Assembly (NCBI GenBank): GCA_030760725.1
Contig: JASWHV010000012.1
Location: 19,916,368 to 19,980,367, forward strand
Direction of reading: 5' to 3'
Source: Neostapfia colusana
Taxonomy: Eukaryota > Streptophyta > Magnoliopsida > Poales > Poaceae
Length of the DNA stretch: 64,000 nucleotides
Under the pieces are notes generated by a model. The model searched no databases, was not told the DNA's origin, and was given only the letters and a program-made list of their open reading frames with translations. Each line of letters begins with the position of its first letter. Position 1 is the first letter of the stretch. Positions 32,101-43,503 of the stretch are shown here, piece after piece. A program made the translations under genes and the position numbers.

Positions 32101-33191
32101 GCTGTAGCTCCGCTTGTGTCGATTGAGGACCGAGCCGTGTGCGGGCCTGTTGAACAAGCTAGAACAGTACCGAAGACCTACCGGCTATATGGGAACCGGG
32201 AAACTGATGTAACTCGGGTAGCTGGGTATTGAGGCATTGCCCGTCGTTCAGAGGGTAGGTTGAGAGCTCGAGGTGTAAATCAGCTGGCGGCACAGAGATG
32301 CGCGTGCAGGGACCTCTTGCTCGGGACGATGGGACCGGTTCAATATTTGGCTAACGGGTGAAAGGTAGTCGCGTACGGCGTCCGTGATGGTTGTTGTAGG
32401 CAACATCGAGTACGGGCGTACGTGACGGGTTGTTCGGGTAAACCCTGCAGGTGTAAATCGATTATAATCGCCGTCCCTCGCGGTCAGTGAGTACCACTTG
32501 TTCACTGTACCGTGACGTAGAAAGAACAGGCTAGTTACATGTTAAAATGTTGCTGATTGAAAGATGGACATTGATTGTTAATGATATGCTGTAGCTTAGT
32601 GCTAACTAAAGTTCTTTTCAACTTTGGGCAAAGTACATGAGAGAAATGCGTTTCTTGTTTGATTGCGGCTCTCTCATGTGCCTTAGCGTAAAGTTCTCCA
32701 CAACCTGCTGCTAAAACTTGAAAGTAAGGTTCTACTAATTAGGCGAGTCCTTGCAAATGATTTTTACCTCATGCAACCCATTACCCTCATGTAGAAGTTC
32801 CATGTTTTAGGTGAGACGGGTCAGACTTGCTGAGCCTTCGTGCTCACTGCTTGTGTTTGAAGCTTTTGCAGGGTTTTATGAGGAAGGGACTCCCGAAGAG
32901 GAGACGGAACCCCAGGAGGGGAACCCCGTCGAGTGGGAGTCGTGCACGCCGCAGAGTTAGTGTGCGTGTGTGCTAGCAAGGACACGTTCGAGGGCTGAAC
33001 GTGTACTTGATGCTTAGTCTACGCCCGCGAGTGTGGACTAAACTTATTTTGATGTAAACATGTTAATAAACTTGTTTATGTAATAAAGCTTCCGCTTCCG
33101 CTTTGTACCTTTGACGTGTGTTATACGGTGCTGTGCAACGCAGCACCCCTCAGCGTGATCCTGGCTCGACAGGACCAGTGGGGTCGTGTCA
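29148..33191 (+). repeat. E2 3' LTR (4044 bp)
   Basis: Same length as the 5' LTR, with four differences seen by eye. Block A copy 31701-31781, hairpin 32635-32679, block B 32872-32960. Followed by TACTA. Confidence 0.95.
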
Positions 33192-33196
33192 TACTA
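33192..33196. repeat. Target site duplication of E2, right copy (TACTA)
   Basis: Matches 17760-17764. Confidence 0.95.
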
Positions 33197-34029
33197 GCCC
33201 AAGGTGAAAAATAAATTTAGTGAAAGGGTTGATTATTCCTCATCTCCATTATGAGGATTACTCACAAAGCATATTAAATGTTTCCCAGTTTATTACTACG
33301 TCACGACTCAGTGTACACGTATGCTCACTACCGCAAGCGACGATGATTGCAATAAAAAACACCCGGCTGACACAACACGTACGCCCGTACTCGACGTTGC
33401 ACACAGCAACCATCACTGACGTCGTACGTGGCAACCTTTCACACGACACCCAAATGTCGAACCGGCCCCACCGACTGGGATTAAGTCTCACTACGGCAAA
33501 CCTTCATAGAGCCGACTTCTCTATCCTTTCAGCATATGCATCAGACGGTGAGGTATGCGTCGACACCCGGGTTAACATGTTACATCGGTTTCTTGGGTCC
33601 CATATTGCCAGTATGCATCCGGTACACAACTCAAACTTATCTTACAGGGCCGCACACGAGAACAGGCCTTAATCGACTCAGACACACACTAGGTTCACAG
33701 GACCACGTCCTTGAGCCTTCCATCCACTGCCCGGTCTCCATTCCCAACTATGAGGATCAATTCCCAACTCTTCCGATTGATCCCCCTTAATCCCGGTTCA
33801 CGAGTAGGAAACTGCCTCCTCGAGTTATGCCTCTTTTAATCCACTTTTGTTAATTTGAGATCAGCAGTTATAATCAATTGATAACCTATTCTACATTTTA
33901 CTTCAGGGTTTTCTGGTCATGCAATTGGAGTGTCATACCACCTAGACTTAATGCAATAAACAAAATGCTAGATGATATAAAGTGAATACAAATAAAAACT
34001 TGTAAGTTTTGATGCAAACCGGGGCCTGC

Positions 34030-34151
34030 CTTTGTTTTGCAGGGGACTTATATATATGAAGATTCAGTTAGTGAATATCACTTGGCTTGATAAAGTGCTA
34101 TCGTCCTTCCTTGATCTCCACTCCGATGACTTCAAGTCCTTCACGTAGATG
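34030..34151 (-). other. LTR exon-like block of E3
   Basis: A 122-base minus-strand block after ACGTGTAG (acceptor-like), ending AAAG|GCAGG. In one frame it reads a short acidic peptide (motif VIGVEIKEG) to a TAG. The E4 block at 43382-43503 has the same length and reads VIEVEIKEG with mainly third-base differences. This supports peptide-level conservation, but the copies are old. Confidence 0.4.
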
Positions 34152-36260
34152 CTACACGTAATGAATATGCATTTGGATTTAATTGTATAGATTCTGCTAA
34201 CAAGTACTAATGACAAGTTTAAAAACTGGAACCCTGTTTAAGAATTTAAAATGACACTGGTGCTAGTGGTTTAGGTTTTGGGTCTAAGCAACATGATTAA
34301 GTGCTAAGTGTTTTCCCCCTCTTCTATGTTGATCATCTCAAAAGGTTAAATAGAACAGGGGTGATCCAGAGCTCCAATGGAGCAGAGAATTTTCATGTGA
34401 GTTCCTCGTCACAAGAAATTCCTCTGGACCAAAAATTAGCACCTCTCCTTAAGTGGTTTGTTCAGAACAATTCTCTAAGCAATTAAGCAAAAAGGAATTA
34501 ATTCTGAAATAACTCACATTTTCATGCCAAACGTAGTTAACTACAATTTCAATTATAGTTCATAGAGCTTGCATGAATTTTCCTAGGATTTTTGGAGCTA
34601 ATAATTACCCAGAACTGAATTTCCAAGTTTTGGAAATTCTCTGAAAATGTTTCTGTATTCAATTGAACACCGCAACTTGAAATCTGAATTGCCCTAATCA
34701 AATCAACTCCAAATGAGCTGAAACATTTACAGGAGTCCTCTAACATCCTAAAGAATGTTGTGGAAAAAGTTGAGGATTTTTGGATGAACCAAACTCCCTC
34801 TAAAATTCTTTTGCTGAAAAGCTTTAAAGAATTTTCCAGAATTAACTATTGAGTTTCATACAAATTGGGTTGCATATTTGGATATAGTTTTCCAACCTGA
34901 ATCCAACCCAATTTGAATCACTAAATTTGAATCTTCCTAGCAAAAGTTATGAGGTTCTAAAGTCTGGGGAAAACAATCTGAAATTGAACTCTATTCTTTT
35001 TTCAAATTTTCAGAGGCATAAGAAATTAACACCACATTTGGCCAAGCAAATGAGGTCCAATGCTTCTGAAAATTTTACTGGAGTTCAAGTATTTTTGGAA
35101 GAATCTCCTGCCAAATTTGGGAATTTTCCAATACACAGAACTCCTGGAAAAATTCCTACAAGATTTTCCTTATGTGAATTAATGAGCCAAAACCAGGTAT
35201 TTTCATAAATATTGGGCTGTACCCCTGGGTAGTACTCTCTGAGAGGAATCCAACAAAATTTGTTTGACAATTGTTGGACACTCCTACACAAAGTTGTGGC
35301 TCTTCAAAGTTTAAACTGAAAACTGAAATTCCTAAAATGTTTAAACGCCTGCTAGTGGGTCCCACCTGGCAGATCGTCTTCTTCCTCACGCCAAACAGAG
35401 GCCACGGTGGCGCCCTCCGGCGAGTGTCGCCGGAACAGCCTTCCCGGCCATCCCCCGACCTCAAACTTGCCACCCTCCCTTAGTTTGTGGCGCTGAACCC
35501 ATCTATGGTGTCGCCGGCGGCCGTAGATCACCGGAACAGGGTGCCCGACGGCGGCAGTGGCCGTTAGGGTTCCGGCGTGGTCAGAAATCTGCTACACCGC
35601 ATCAAAATTGTTGGGAATTGATCGGAGAGCATCGTGGGAGCTTGAGGATGTCGAAAATGGATGCCAAACCTCATGAAAAGGCCGGCAACATCGAGCTCCA
35701 CGGTGATCCGAGATGTTTTTCCATGGCGGCCCGAAAAACAGCAAGAACTCGGTCGTTTCTGGATAATTTAGCTTGATTCTTGGTCGAGGAGGGCCGCTAG
35801 GAAGTGTAAAAGCTATGTGCAAGTTCGCCCGAGCTTGGGTGGACTGTGCCACAAGAATTTTGGGGTAGCCCGACCCCTACCCGCATGCACCATGTTTCGG
35901 GAACTTTGGAAATTCTCCCCACTCGGTTGATCGTTTGCTATGAGGGTTGCGGGTACACGATCTAGGGAGTATGGCACACCTTTTTGTGTTGAGGAGGGAT
36001 GGTGAAAACGGCTGTGGTGTGCTGCCCACGGTGAACCAATTGTGGTTCCGCCGTTTGCACCTCGGTGCTCCTCGCGGATCTTCAATTTGCGGCCAACAGA
36101 AACCCCGACCGTTGGAGCTGAGCAGGGTAACAGCTCGTGCACATGTAGGCGCTTCCTTTTTATGTTGACGGCTCGAGCAAAGGTCGATCGGACGCCGGTG
36201 TGCGGTGGAAAAAGTTGAGGAGTGGCGCCGGTGGTAAGAGCCAAGCTCTGCGTGCTGCTG

Positions 36261-36263
36261 TTC
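36261..36263. repeat. Target site duplication of the CACTA element, left copy (TTC)
   Basis: TTC before CACTACAAG at 36264; TTC again at 38584-38586. CACTA transposons make 3-bp duplications. Confidence 0.85.
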
Positions 36264-37303
36264 CACTACAAGAAAAGGCTAAATTTACGACGGCCAAGTT
36301 ATTTATGACGGCTAGCTGTCGTAAGAAACCTAACTTATGATGGTCACTGTGTGTCATCGTAAGTAAACTAACTTACGACGGCCATGGGCCTAAGGCCGTT
36401 GTAAGTTAAGGGACCGTCGTAAGTTACACGTAAAATACGATGGCCGTATCCCTAAGCCGTAAGTTACGGAGCTGTCGTAAACTAAACCTAACTTACGACG
36501 GCTTATGTTATCCTTCATAAGTTGTGGGTTTTAACCGCCGCCCCGGTCCGGTCTTGGGCTCATTCAGCCCGAGCCCGCCGCCGCGCCACGCCGCTGCCCT
36601 CGGCGCCACCCCTAGCGCCGCCGCTTCTGCCCTCGGCGCCGCCGCCACGCCGCGCCTCTTCGCCGCGCCGCCGCCGCCACCGCCGCTGCCCTCAGCGCAG
36701 CCCCTAGCGCCGCCCCCCAGCGCCGCCGCCGCTGCCCTCGGCGCTGCCCCCAGCGCTGCCGCCCTGCGCCGCTGCTGCTGCCGCCCCGTGCCGCCCCCAG
36801 CGCCGCCGCCGAGGTCCCCTGGCCCTCGTGCCGCCCCTGCTGCACGCCGCCCTGAGGTCCCCCGGCCTCTCCACGCCGCCCCGCTGTTTGCGCCGCCCCG
36901 CGCTTCCGCGGCCACGCCGCCGCCCGGGCGCCGCCACCGCGTGCCTTGCTGCGCCGTCCCGGCTCCGCCGCCGCCGCCGCCGCTAGGCCCCAAGCCCACC
37001 CCGCTTCGCCGCCACTTCAAGGTACATTTTATTTAGTAATTAATTTAGTTAATTTAATTTGTTTAGGAATTAATTTAATTAATTTAGTTTATTTAGTTCA
37101 TTTAGTAATTATTTTAGTTAATTTAGTAAGTAATTTAGTTCATTTAGTTTTTTATTAAGTAGTTACTTAATGATTTAATTTATTACTTAAATAGATTACT
37201 TAATTTTTGTGTAGTTGAGTATTAAGTTAGTTTTATATTTATTTTAAAATTTTGAGTTAGTTGATTATTAAGTTAGTAATTTTAGTTTAATTTGATGGCT
37301 TTA

Positions 37304-37409
<106 letters not shown>

Positions 37410-37474
37410 GAGTTTCGGGCTGACTCAGCCCGACACAGCCCATGTATGGCCTGACATGGGCCATTTAAAGGTCA

Positions 37475-37576
37475 ATGGCCATGGCCATGGCCGCCAACGA
37501 GACAACCATTGAGAACCGTGTGGTTTCGATCAAGAAGTACCGTTCGGTCAACTACAGAAAAATCAACATTTTATGA
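37475..37576 (+). other. Short ORF inside the CACTA element, possible captured exon
   Basis: 33 codons, starting MAMAMAANETT and containing ENRVVSIKKY, unlike any transposon protein I know. The pattern faintly recalls the N-terminus of NADP-dependent alkenal reductases, but this is a weak impression. CACTA elements often capture gene pieces. It could equally be chance. Confidence 0.25.
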
Positions 37577-38583
37577 CGGCTGAATTTATTTACATGGGTC
37601 ACCCATCGTACATTAACGACGGTCGCTGGCTCTCGGCCGTCGTAAATAAAAGGACCGACGGAATTGAAGTACCATTTACGACAACTTAAACATAAACCGT
37701 TGTAAATAAAGAACGTAACCCTACATCTCACGGGCCGCGCTCACCCTCACCGAGCCGCGCGAGAGAGAGTGTTGCAATAGAGGGAGAGAGAGAGAGTGCG
37801 AGAGAGGGTGTGAGTGAGACTGACATAAAGAGGGGATGAATAGTACAGAGATAGAGGAACAGAGTGAGAGAGATGATGAAAAGTATAGAGAGAGGAATAG
37901 AGTGAGAAAAAAGAGAAAGACATTGATATCTGAATCCAAACCGTCGTAACTACTCATGTGTTTTGTAGGGTTCGGCGACGGAGGCCTCTACTCCATCGCC
38001 ACAGCTACCGGTTCCAAGAGAGACGCGTGAAGATGATTTCTTCGGCTCCGGAGGTAGTCGAGGGGGTAGTGTGTAGCCCGTTTGTAGTTTCTGTTGTGTG
38101 TGATACATATGAACTGTTGTATGAACTGTTTTATGACTGTTTACTCCTGTTTTATAACTGTTTGTTCTGTGAGCTGGCCATAGAGCTAGGTTAGTGCTTT
38201 TTTAAAAAACAACTACAAACATAACTTACGACGGCTACTGCCTAGAAGCCGTCGTAAGTTAGCTTCTGCTACTTACGACGGTCAGTAAAATCGTCGTAAG
38301 TTAGCTTCTGCTACTTACGACGGTCACCAGAACCGTCGTAAGTAACGTGCCTTAGGCCACCACGTGGCCTGGGCCGTTACTTACGAAGGATGCGCGACGC
38401 CGTTGTAAGTTACTTTATTTATGACGGTAGCCGTCGTAAGTTAGCTTATTTATGACATAATAATTACCTCGGCTTTATACCGTCGTAAGTAACGAAATAC
38501 TGTCATAAGTAGCTAACTTACGATGGTTTATGACTTAATTACGACGGCCGTAGCCGTCATAAGTCCGTCGTATCCTTGTAGTG

Positions 38584-39396
38584 TTCGTGAGGAAGAAGCA
38601 AAAACGCGATCGGCTCGGTCTGTGGAGAAGGGATTACGTCGAGCGAGGAGTGAGATAACCCCACGGGCAGCCAGCGTGAGAGAGGAGCAGGAGGTGGCTC
38701 TCGGGAGGTGGCGCGAGCGGCTCGGTGTCGCCCGGGAGAAATGCCTCTGTGGAGTGAGGAACAGAGGAGAAAACTTAGGGTGCAAGTCTAAACAGCACTA
38801 TGACATGTGGGCCCCACTGTCCCCTTCTTATCCTTCTCCAATTTTCTCACAAATATCTCCTCAATTTAGAAAATGCTGGAACTCAAATTGTGGGAATTCA
38901 AATCTGAATTGTGTGTGGATATTTGGACAAGTTTCATCCAAATTCAAATGTATATTTGAATTCTTTGCAAATTTAGGTCCATTTGGAAAATGGATAGCAA
39001 ATATCTTCAAAAATTCATGAGACTTTGCCTACCCCCTAATTTGGACCTAAGGAATTCAAATATGAAATCTGATCTTTTATTTGGCTGCTGCAAATGGGAT
39101 TTTTAACACAACAGTTTGAAAATCATTGTGTTACCCTTATTCAAATTTTTGACTTGAACAAATTTGTAAAAAAAATCTGACTTTAGCTTTCTCACACATA
39201 TGGGATCTTCCCACCTTGGTTTTTGATCCCTATTGGGTTCCAAGTTTTCAAATAAAGATTTGAACTTGTGTGAAGAGAGCTCCCATGTTTATTATCACAT
39301 GTGAAAAAGTTTAAACAAGTCCCATTTTTCATACATGGGGAAACCAACTTGGTGCAAAGAAGAGTTTCTGTGTATGCATATTTTGGGACCTTTACA
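38584..39396 (-). mobile_element. E3 5' LTR, part 3 (LTR start)
   Basis: Begins with the TTC duplication (38584-38586) and continues the E3 LTR to TGTAAAGGTCCC at 39396 on the minus strand. Closely similar to 12766-13543 of the E3 3' LTR. Confidence 0.88.
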
Positions 39397-39401
39397 GTTC
39401 A
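39397..39401. repeat. Target site duplication of E3, right copy (GTTCA)
   Basis: Matches 12625-12629. Removing E3 and one copy restores the E4 pol reading. Confidence 0.9.
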
Positions 39402-40983
39402 ATGTTGCAATCTATTGCCGACTGGCGCCCAAAAATAATATATGAAGACCGTGCTGTGGGGAGTTGAGCTCAACGGTTTGAGAATTGATATTGAGAACCG
39501 CATTGTGGTAATTCAACCATGTCATCCCCAAAATGATATCGATCTTCAGACCCCCAAGAATAATGAGAGTTGTGGGGTATATTCTAACCCCTAAACAAAG
39601 AGGTGCTCGGGAGACAACATCGCTTGCTGTAATGCTGCCTCTGGGCGAAGATATGAGGTATTGGCTCTTTGTAAAAGTGGTTTGGAGCTGATGTTGAGCC
39701 ACAAAAGATTGGCTAATAAAGTTGTGTGTGGCACCGGAATCAAAGAGAATTAATACCGGTAGCTGATTCAGAGAAAACATCCCAGCTAACGCCGCTTCTC
39801 CTTCCGGAACATCATCAATCACTGTGTAGTGAATACTGCCCCTTGTCTGCCCTCTCTTCTGCAGATATTGGTACGGGTCTGAATACTGAAAATATGATGA
39901 CCCTCAGCCTTGAATTCTCTCTGGACAATACCTTTCATAATGGCACATACGCCGACAAGTGAAACACGGATATCTCTCGGGTTCTTCGCTGACTTGCGGT
40001 TGGATGCTAGGTACACATGGCTGCAGCGATGGAGCACAAACGACCATCTGATGCTGCTGCTGTGGAGGTGGTGCAAGTTGTGGTACTTGATCAGCAATCA
40101 ATCTCTTAGGAGTTGATCGTAAAGGTGGCCTCCATATTTCACCAGATGGCGTTCGGTACACCAAACGGTATTTTTGGGGATTGTGCTGGCCTGCGCGATA
40201 TCCCTCATTTTTCTTTTCTCTGCATGCCACTCGAGTGTCGGCTTTTCTCGTATGAGAGCCGCATTAACCATGTCGGTGTAATTGCCTTTGTTGAACACGG
40301 TAATTTATCCTGTAATATGGCACTCAGGCCATAGAAGAATAAATCACACCGTGCCTCTTCTATCGCCACATATTCGGGAGCGTATTGAGCCAAATGGTTA
40401 GACCTTTTGGCATACTCGAGGACATTCATGTCCCCTTGCTTCAACTTCAAAAATTCCTCTCGCTTGTTCTTGATAATTCCTATTGGTATGTGACGAGCAC
40501 GAAAGGCTTCACAGAATTCACTCCATGTCAGTTGATGGTCTTTTGGAATGGTGGCAAGATGTTCAACCCACCAGTTTCTAGTGGCTCCATGAAGTTGTTG
40601 AGCGGCAAACAATGTATTCTAAACTTCATCACACTCGAATACTCCGAATTTGGACTCCATGACACGAAGCCACTGATCTGCTTCCACAGGTTCGGTAGCT
40701 TCAGTAAAGATTGGCGGTTGAGTCGCCAAGAAATCCAGATAAGCGTTCCGAGGTGAAACAACTTGTTGCGTGTTTTGGAGTACGCCTTGCTGTACCAAGG
40801 CTTGGAGTAATCATGTGTTTTCTTGAGTCGCTTCTTGGAGTAGCCTTGTGTTCTCTTGGTTAGACTCGACAACCCGAGTCATAAGATCCATCCGTCCCGT
40901 GGATGGTGGTTCGGACGGTGGAATAGAATCCTCACCGCCTCGGCGAAGATTTCTGGCCTTACTCGAAGAACGCGTATGAACCA
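39402..40983 (-). pseudogene. gag: E4 gag and protease, broken
   Basis: Minus-strand gag from ATG 40983 (MVHTRSSS), preceded by AATTTTGCAG. It has a gag core (HGATRNWWVEHL, FRARHIPIG, CDLFFYGL) at about 40610-40300, a Gln/Pro-rich linker, an intact CCHC knuckle (CFTCRRMCHYERYC near 39940), then protease DSGATHNFIS near 39745 and DIILGMTWLN near 39540. There are at least two in-frame stops near the N-terminus and a frame change near 40210-40230. Unlike E1 and E2, protease reads without the frame jump. Pol resumes at 12629 after E3. Confidence 0.85.
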
Positions 40984-42383
40984 TACTGCAAAATTACATT
41001 TGGAGATGAGTCAAACATGAACTCAGCAGTATGTGAAGCTAATGAAAATATGAATATGTCAAAACTTTATGAAAGCAGTAACAAAATCCATGTTCACACA
41101 ACTCCTTAGAGTAGGCATTGCTAACCAGCCTTTCTGTACAGAACAGACCTTTATGCACTAACTCTATATTTTGATCCAGTTAAAAGCATTTTCATAACTC
41201 AAGTCTAATACCAAAGTTAAATTTAACTTCAATATATTTCCAAAGAGTATTCATATGCCTCTAGATCACGTCTGGATCAAATGTTATGATCATCCAAAGT
41301 TGACAGAATTCGTGGATAAAATTTGCCAACATCTCCTTTGAATGTGGCTGGTTTTATCACAGTTTTATATGCAAATACAATATGAATATGAACAAACTTC
41401 TAACTACAACGATGTTGCACATCTCATAAGCTTTCCAACGGTGTATCATAGGCTCCTTAGGGATTTTTTACAGAAGGTTATGGCCAAAATACAGAAATGT
41501 CCAGAGAGGTTTTGCTTTTGTCCTGTTTCTGGACAGTTTGCACTCAACTGGACTTTCCACCAATTTGGCATGTGATTTTGCTCTAGAGGTCTACAGAGAA
41601 GTTGTATAGCACTTAAAAATATTTCCAAAACTTTATAATACACCCCCATTGGGTAAATCTACTCAGAGTTATGCTCTGTCAAGATCCAGCAAGAATTTCA
41701 GCTGGAAACAGAGCACCCTGTTTTTGAAATCATTGAAGCCTAATCATCCTCTCATTTGAATCTGAGCTCAAAATAGGAGTTTAGTAACTAATATTTGTTT
41801 CAAAACTTCCATTATTAGTTTAAAGTTAGATCATGAATCATTTCTTCATAGGGAAGAGGTTATTAAGTTTAGTACGGTGTCGATACACCATAAGAGACAT
41901 GTCGGTAATACGTTGCCTCACCAAAAGAAAATTCTAACCGGATTATACCGGCATATCCGTATCGGTGGCACTAAGACGGTCACTCACAAACGTGTTCTAC
42001 ACGTACTACGATTTTCGTGGTTAATATCTGCATAAGTCACACACAATCATCAGGTTCGGCTGCACACCGAACCCGGTCCCAATACAGTTTCATACACCCG
42101 TCTGTCGTCACTCGCACGGGTGTTCTCAAGCCAACCAGGCCTTGAGTTACGTGTTCACATTACTAACCACGTGACAGGGTCTCCCCTACTCGCCCGTAGC
42201 ACACCAGGGAAGGCCGTTGCTCGAATACCCCAAATGGCATGAAGAGTCGTAGAGGATACCAAAGATGGCCGGGTTACCTGCCACTCATGAGGCTCCACCC
42301 TTCAGCTTGTGCGCACTGGTGGACAGTGCTTACATGCACCCCCCCCCAAAGACATATGAAGTCCTGAGATGCATGATTTGCAT
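40984..42383 (-). other. E4 leader
   Basis: Non-coding minus-strand leader resembling that of E2 (shared tracts near 41160-41700, and the ...CAGCTTGTGCGCACTGG tract at 42303). It has no orf0. A decayed leader splice-like site (ATGCAG|ATATT) is near 42025. The primer site is missing: near 42383 the leader joins the middle of the LTR directly. Confidence 0.7.
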
Positions 42384-42454
42384 AAAGGACTCGCCTACAG
42401 TTGATCCTTAACTTTCAGATTTTTAAGCCTCATTTTAAAGACCTTGAGCCGAAC

Positions 42455-42501
42455 AGCATCGTAACTCCACAATCAAACAAGAAACTCTTTGCTACGATGC
42501 T
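42455..42501 (-). other. Conserved LTR hairpin, E4 copy
   Basis: Arms AGCATCGTA and TACGATGCT pair perfectly over 9 bp with the shared loop core. The stem differs from those of E2 and E3. Confidence 0.65.
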
Positions 42502-43381
42502 TCTTGCACAAGGTGGAGTAAAGTTTAATTAGCACTATCTCTAATTCAAGCATGGTTACAATACAATTTAAATCACAAGCCTTATTAAACTCAAAGGAAT
42601 TCACTTCAGTTCTTACTACGTCAAGACGCAGTGGGCAAGTATGCTCATATAACCGCGAGCGACGGTGATTCGAACCAGTACACGCCCGGACTGCACGACA
42701 CGTACACCCATACTCCGAGTTGCCAGCAGAAACCTCGACCGATGTTGTACGCAGCCACCTTTCCCAAGTTCTTCCACACCGGACGCAGTCCGATCACTCC
42801 GAACAGCAAGCTCCCTCAAGGTACATACCTGCAGTGATATGTTCTTGAGCGAGTTACCTCCTACTGTATTGATGCCGAAAGCCTAAGCCGATTGGAAAAG
42901 TTCTAATGTGGATCTCCCGAGGTACATCGGTTTTCTGGGTCCCATAGAGCCAGTATGTGCCCGGTACACAACTCAAACTTGTCCAACAGGGCCAAGCACA
43001 GACTGGCCTTAACCGACACAGGAAGGGGTATGCATTCACGATCCGCAGCCTGCTGCATCTAAATCTCCCTGCCCGGTCTCAATTTCTCACTTGTGAATTT
43101 TCCTCACTGATTCTATTCATAACCCGTTCCGATGAAACCAAGCTCTTAACTCGCAAGTAGATTCCATCTACTCGACTTCTACCAGTCCTTCCAAATTAAC
43201 GTTTAGCGTAGCCTAGATCCACTCATGGAGGTGCTAATCTACCCTTATTCTCTTGGGTAAATCTGGTCATGCAATTGGGTTTTCAATATCATCTAGACCT
43301 AATGTAACCAATATTTCATAGTTATGATCTCAAGAAATGAAAAGACTTTATAAAATTGCTTGAATGCAAATCGGGGCTTGC

Positions 43382-43503
43382 CTGTTTTGCATGTGACTAA
43401 GAATATTTATAATTTTCAGTTAGTTATGATCATTTGAGGCTTGAACACTTGCTTTCCCCTCTTTGATCTCCACTTCAATTACTCCAAAATCCTCACATCG
43501 ATG
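43382..43503 (-). other. LTR exon-like block of E4
   Basis: A 122-base block ending ACAG|GCAAGCCCC (GC donor-like). It reads an acidic peptide (motif VIEVEIKEGK) in the same frame as E3. The acceptor AG has become AA (GTGTAA). Confidence 0.4.

Larger units (their letters stand above)
17765..33191 (+). mobile_element. E2: complete Ty3/Gypsy chromovirus (15.4 kb)
   Basis: Full-length autonomous-looking element. It has two 4044-bp LTRs offset by exactly 11383 bases with no indels, the tRNA-iMet primer site, orf0, gag, pol with a C-terminal chromodomain, a polypurine tract and a 5-bp TACTA target duplication. By eye I found four LTR differences (20185/31568, 20234/31617, 20240/31623, 20682/32065), so insertion was recent. 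The chromodomain after the integrase places it among plant chromoviruses. The long LTRs and iMet primer fit the Tekay/Del group, but I have not run a phylogeny. Confidence 0.95.
33197..36263 (-). mobile_element. E3 5' LTR, part 2
   Basis: Continuation of the E3 LTR after E2. It aligns with the E4 and E5 LTRs on the minus strand, for example the TTCTTACTACGTCACGGCGC-like tract near 33290, the GGTTTGCAT tract near 34018 and the AATGAGGTCCAATGC tract near 35050. It then becomes GC-rich (35360-36260), as in the other LTRs. An exon-like block lies at 34030-34151. ORFs such as 33220-33672 and 35813-36244 are not shared between families and are not called. Confidence 0.85.

Noticed and set aside
33220..33672. 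150-aa ORF in the E3 LTR
   Set aside because: Lies antisense in LTR sequence. The matching ORFs in E5 (45723-46184, 54969-55556) differ by frameshifts, so similarity reflects DNA homology and not coding.
36508..37036. 170-aa Ala/Pro/Gly-rich ORFs on both strands
   Set aside because: Produced by CGCCGC low-complexity sequence inside the CACTA element; both strands are open and no family is recognisable.
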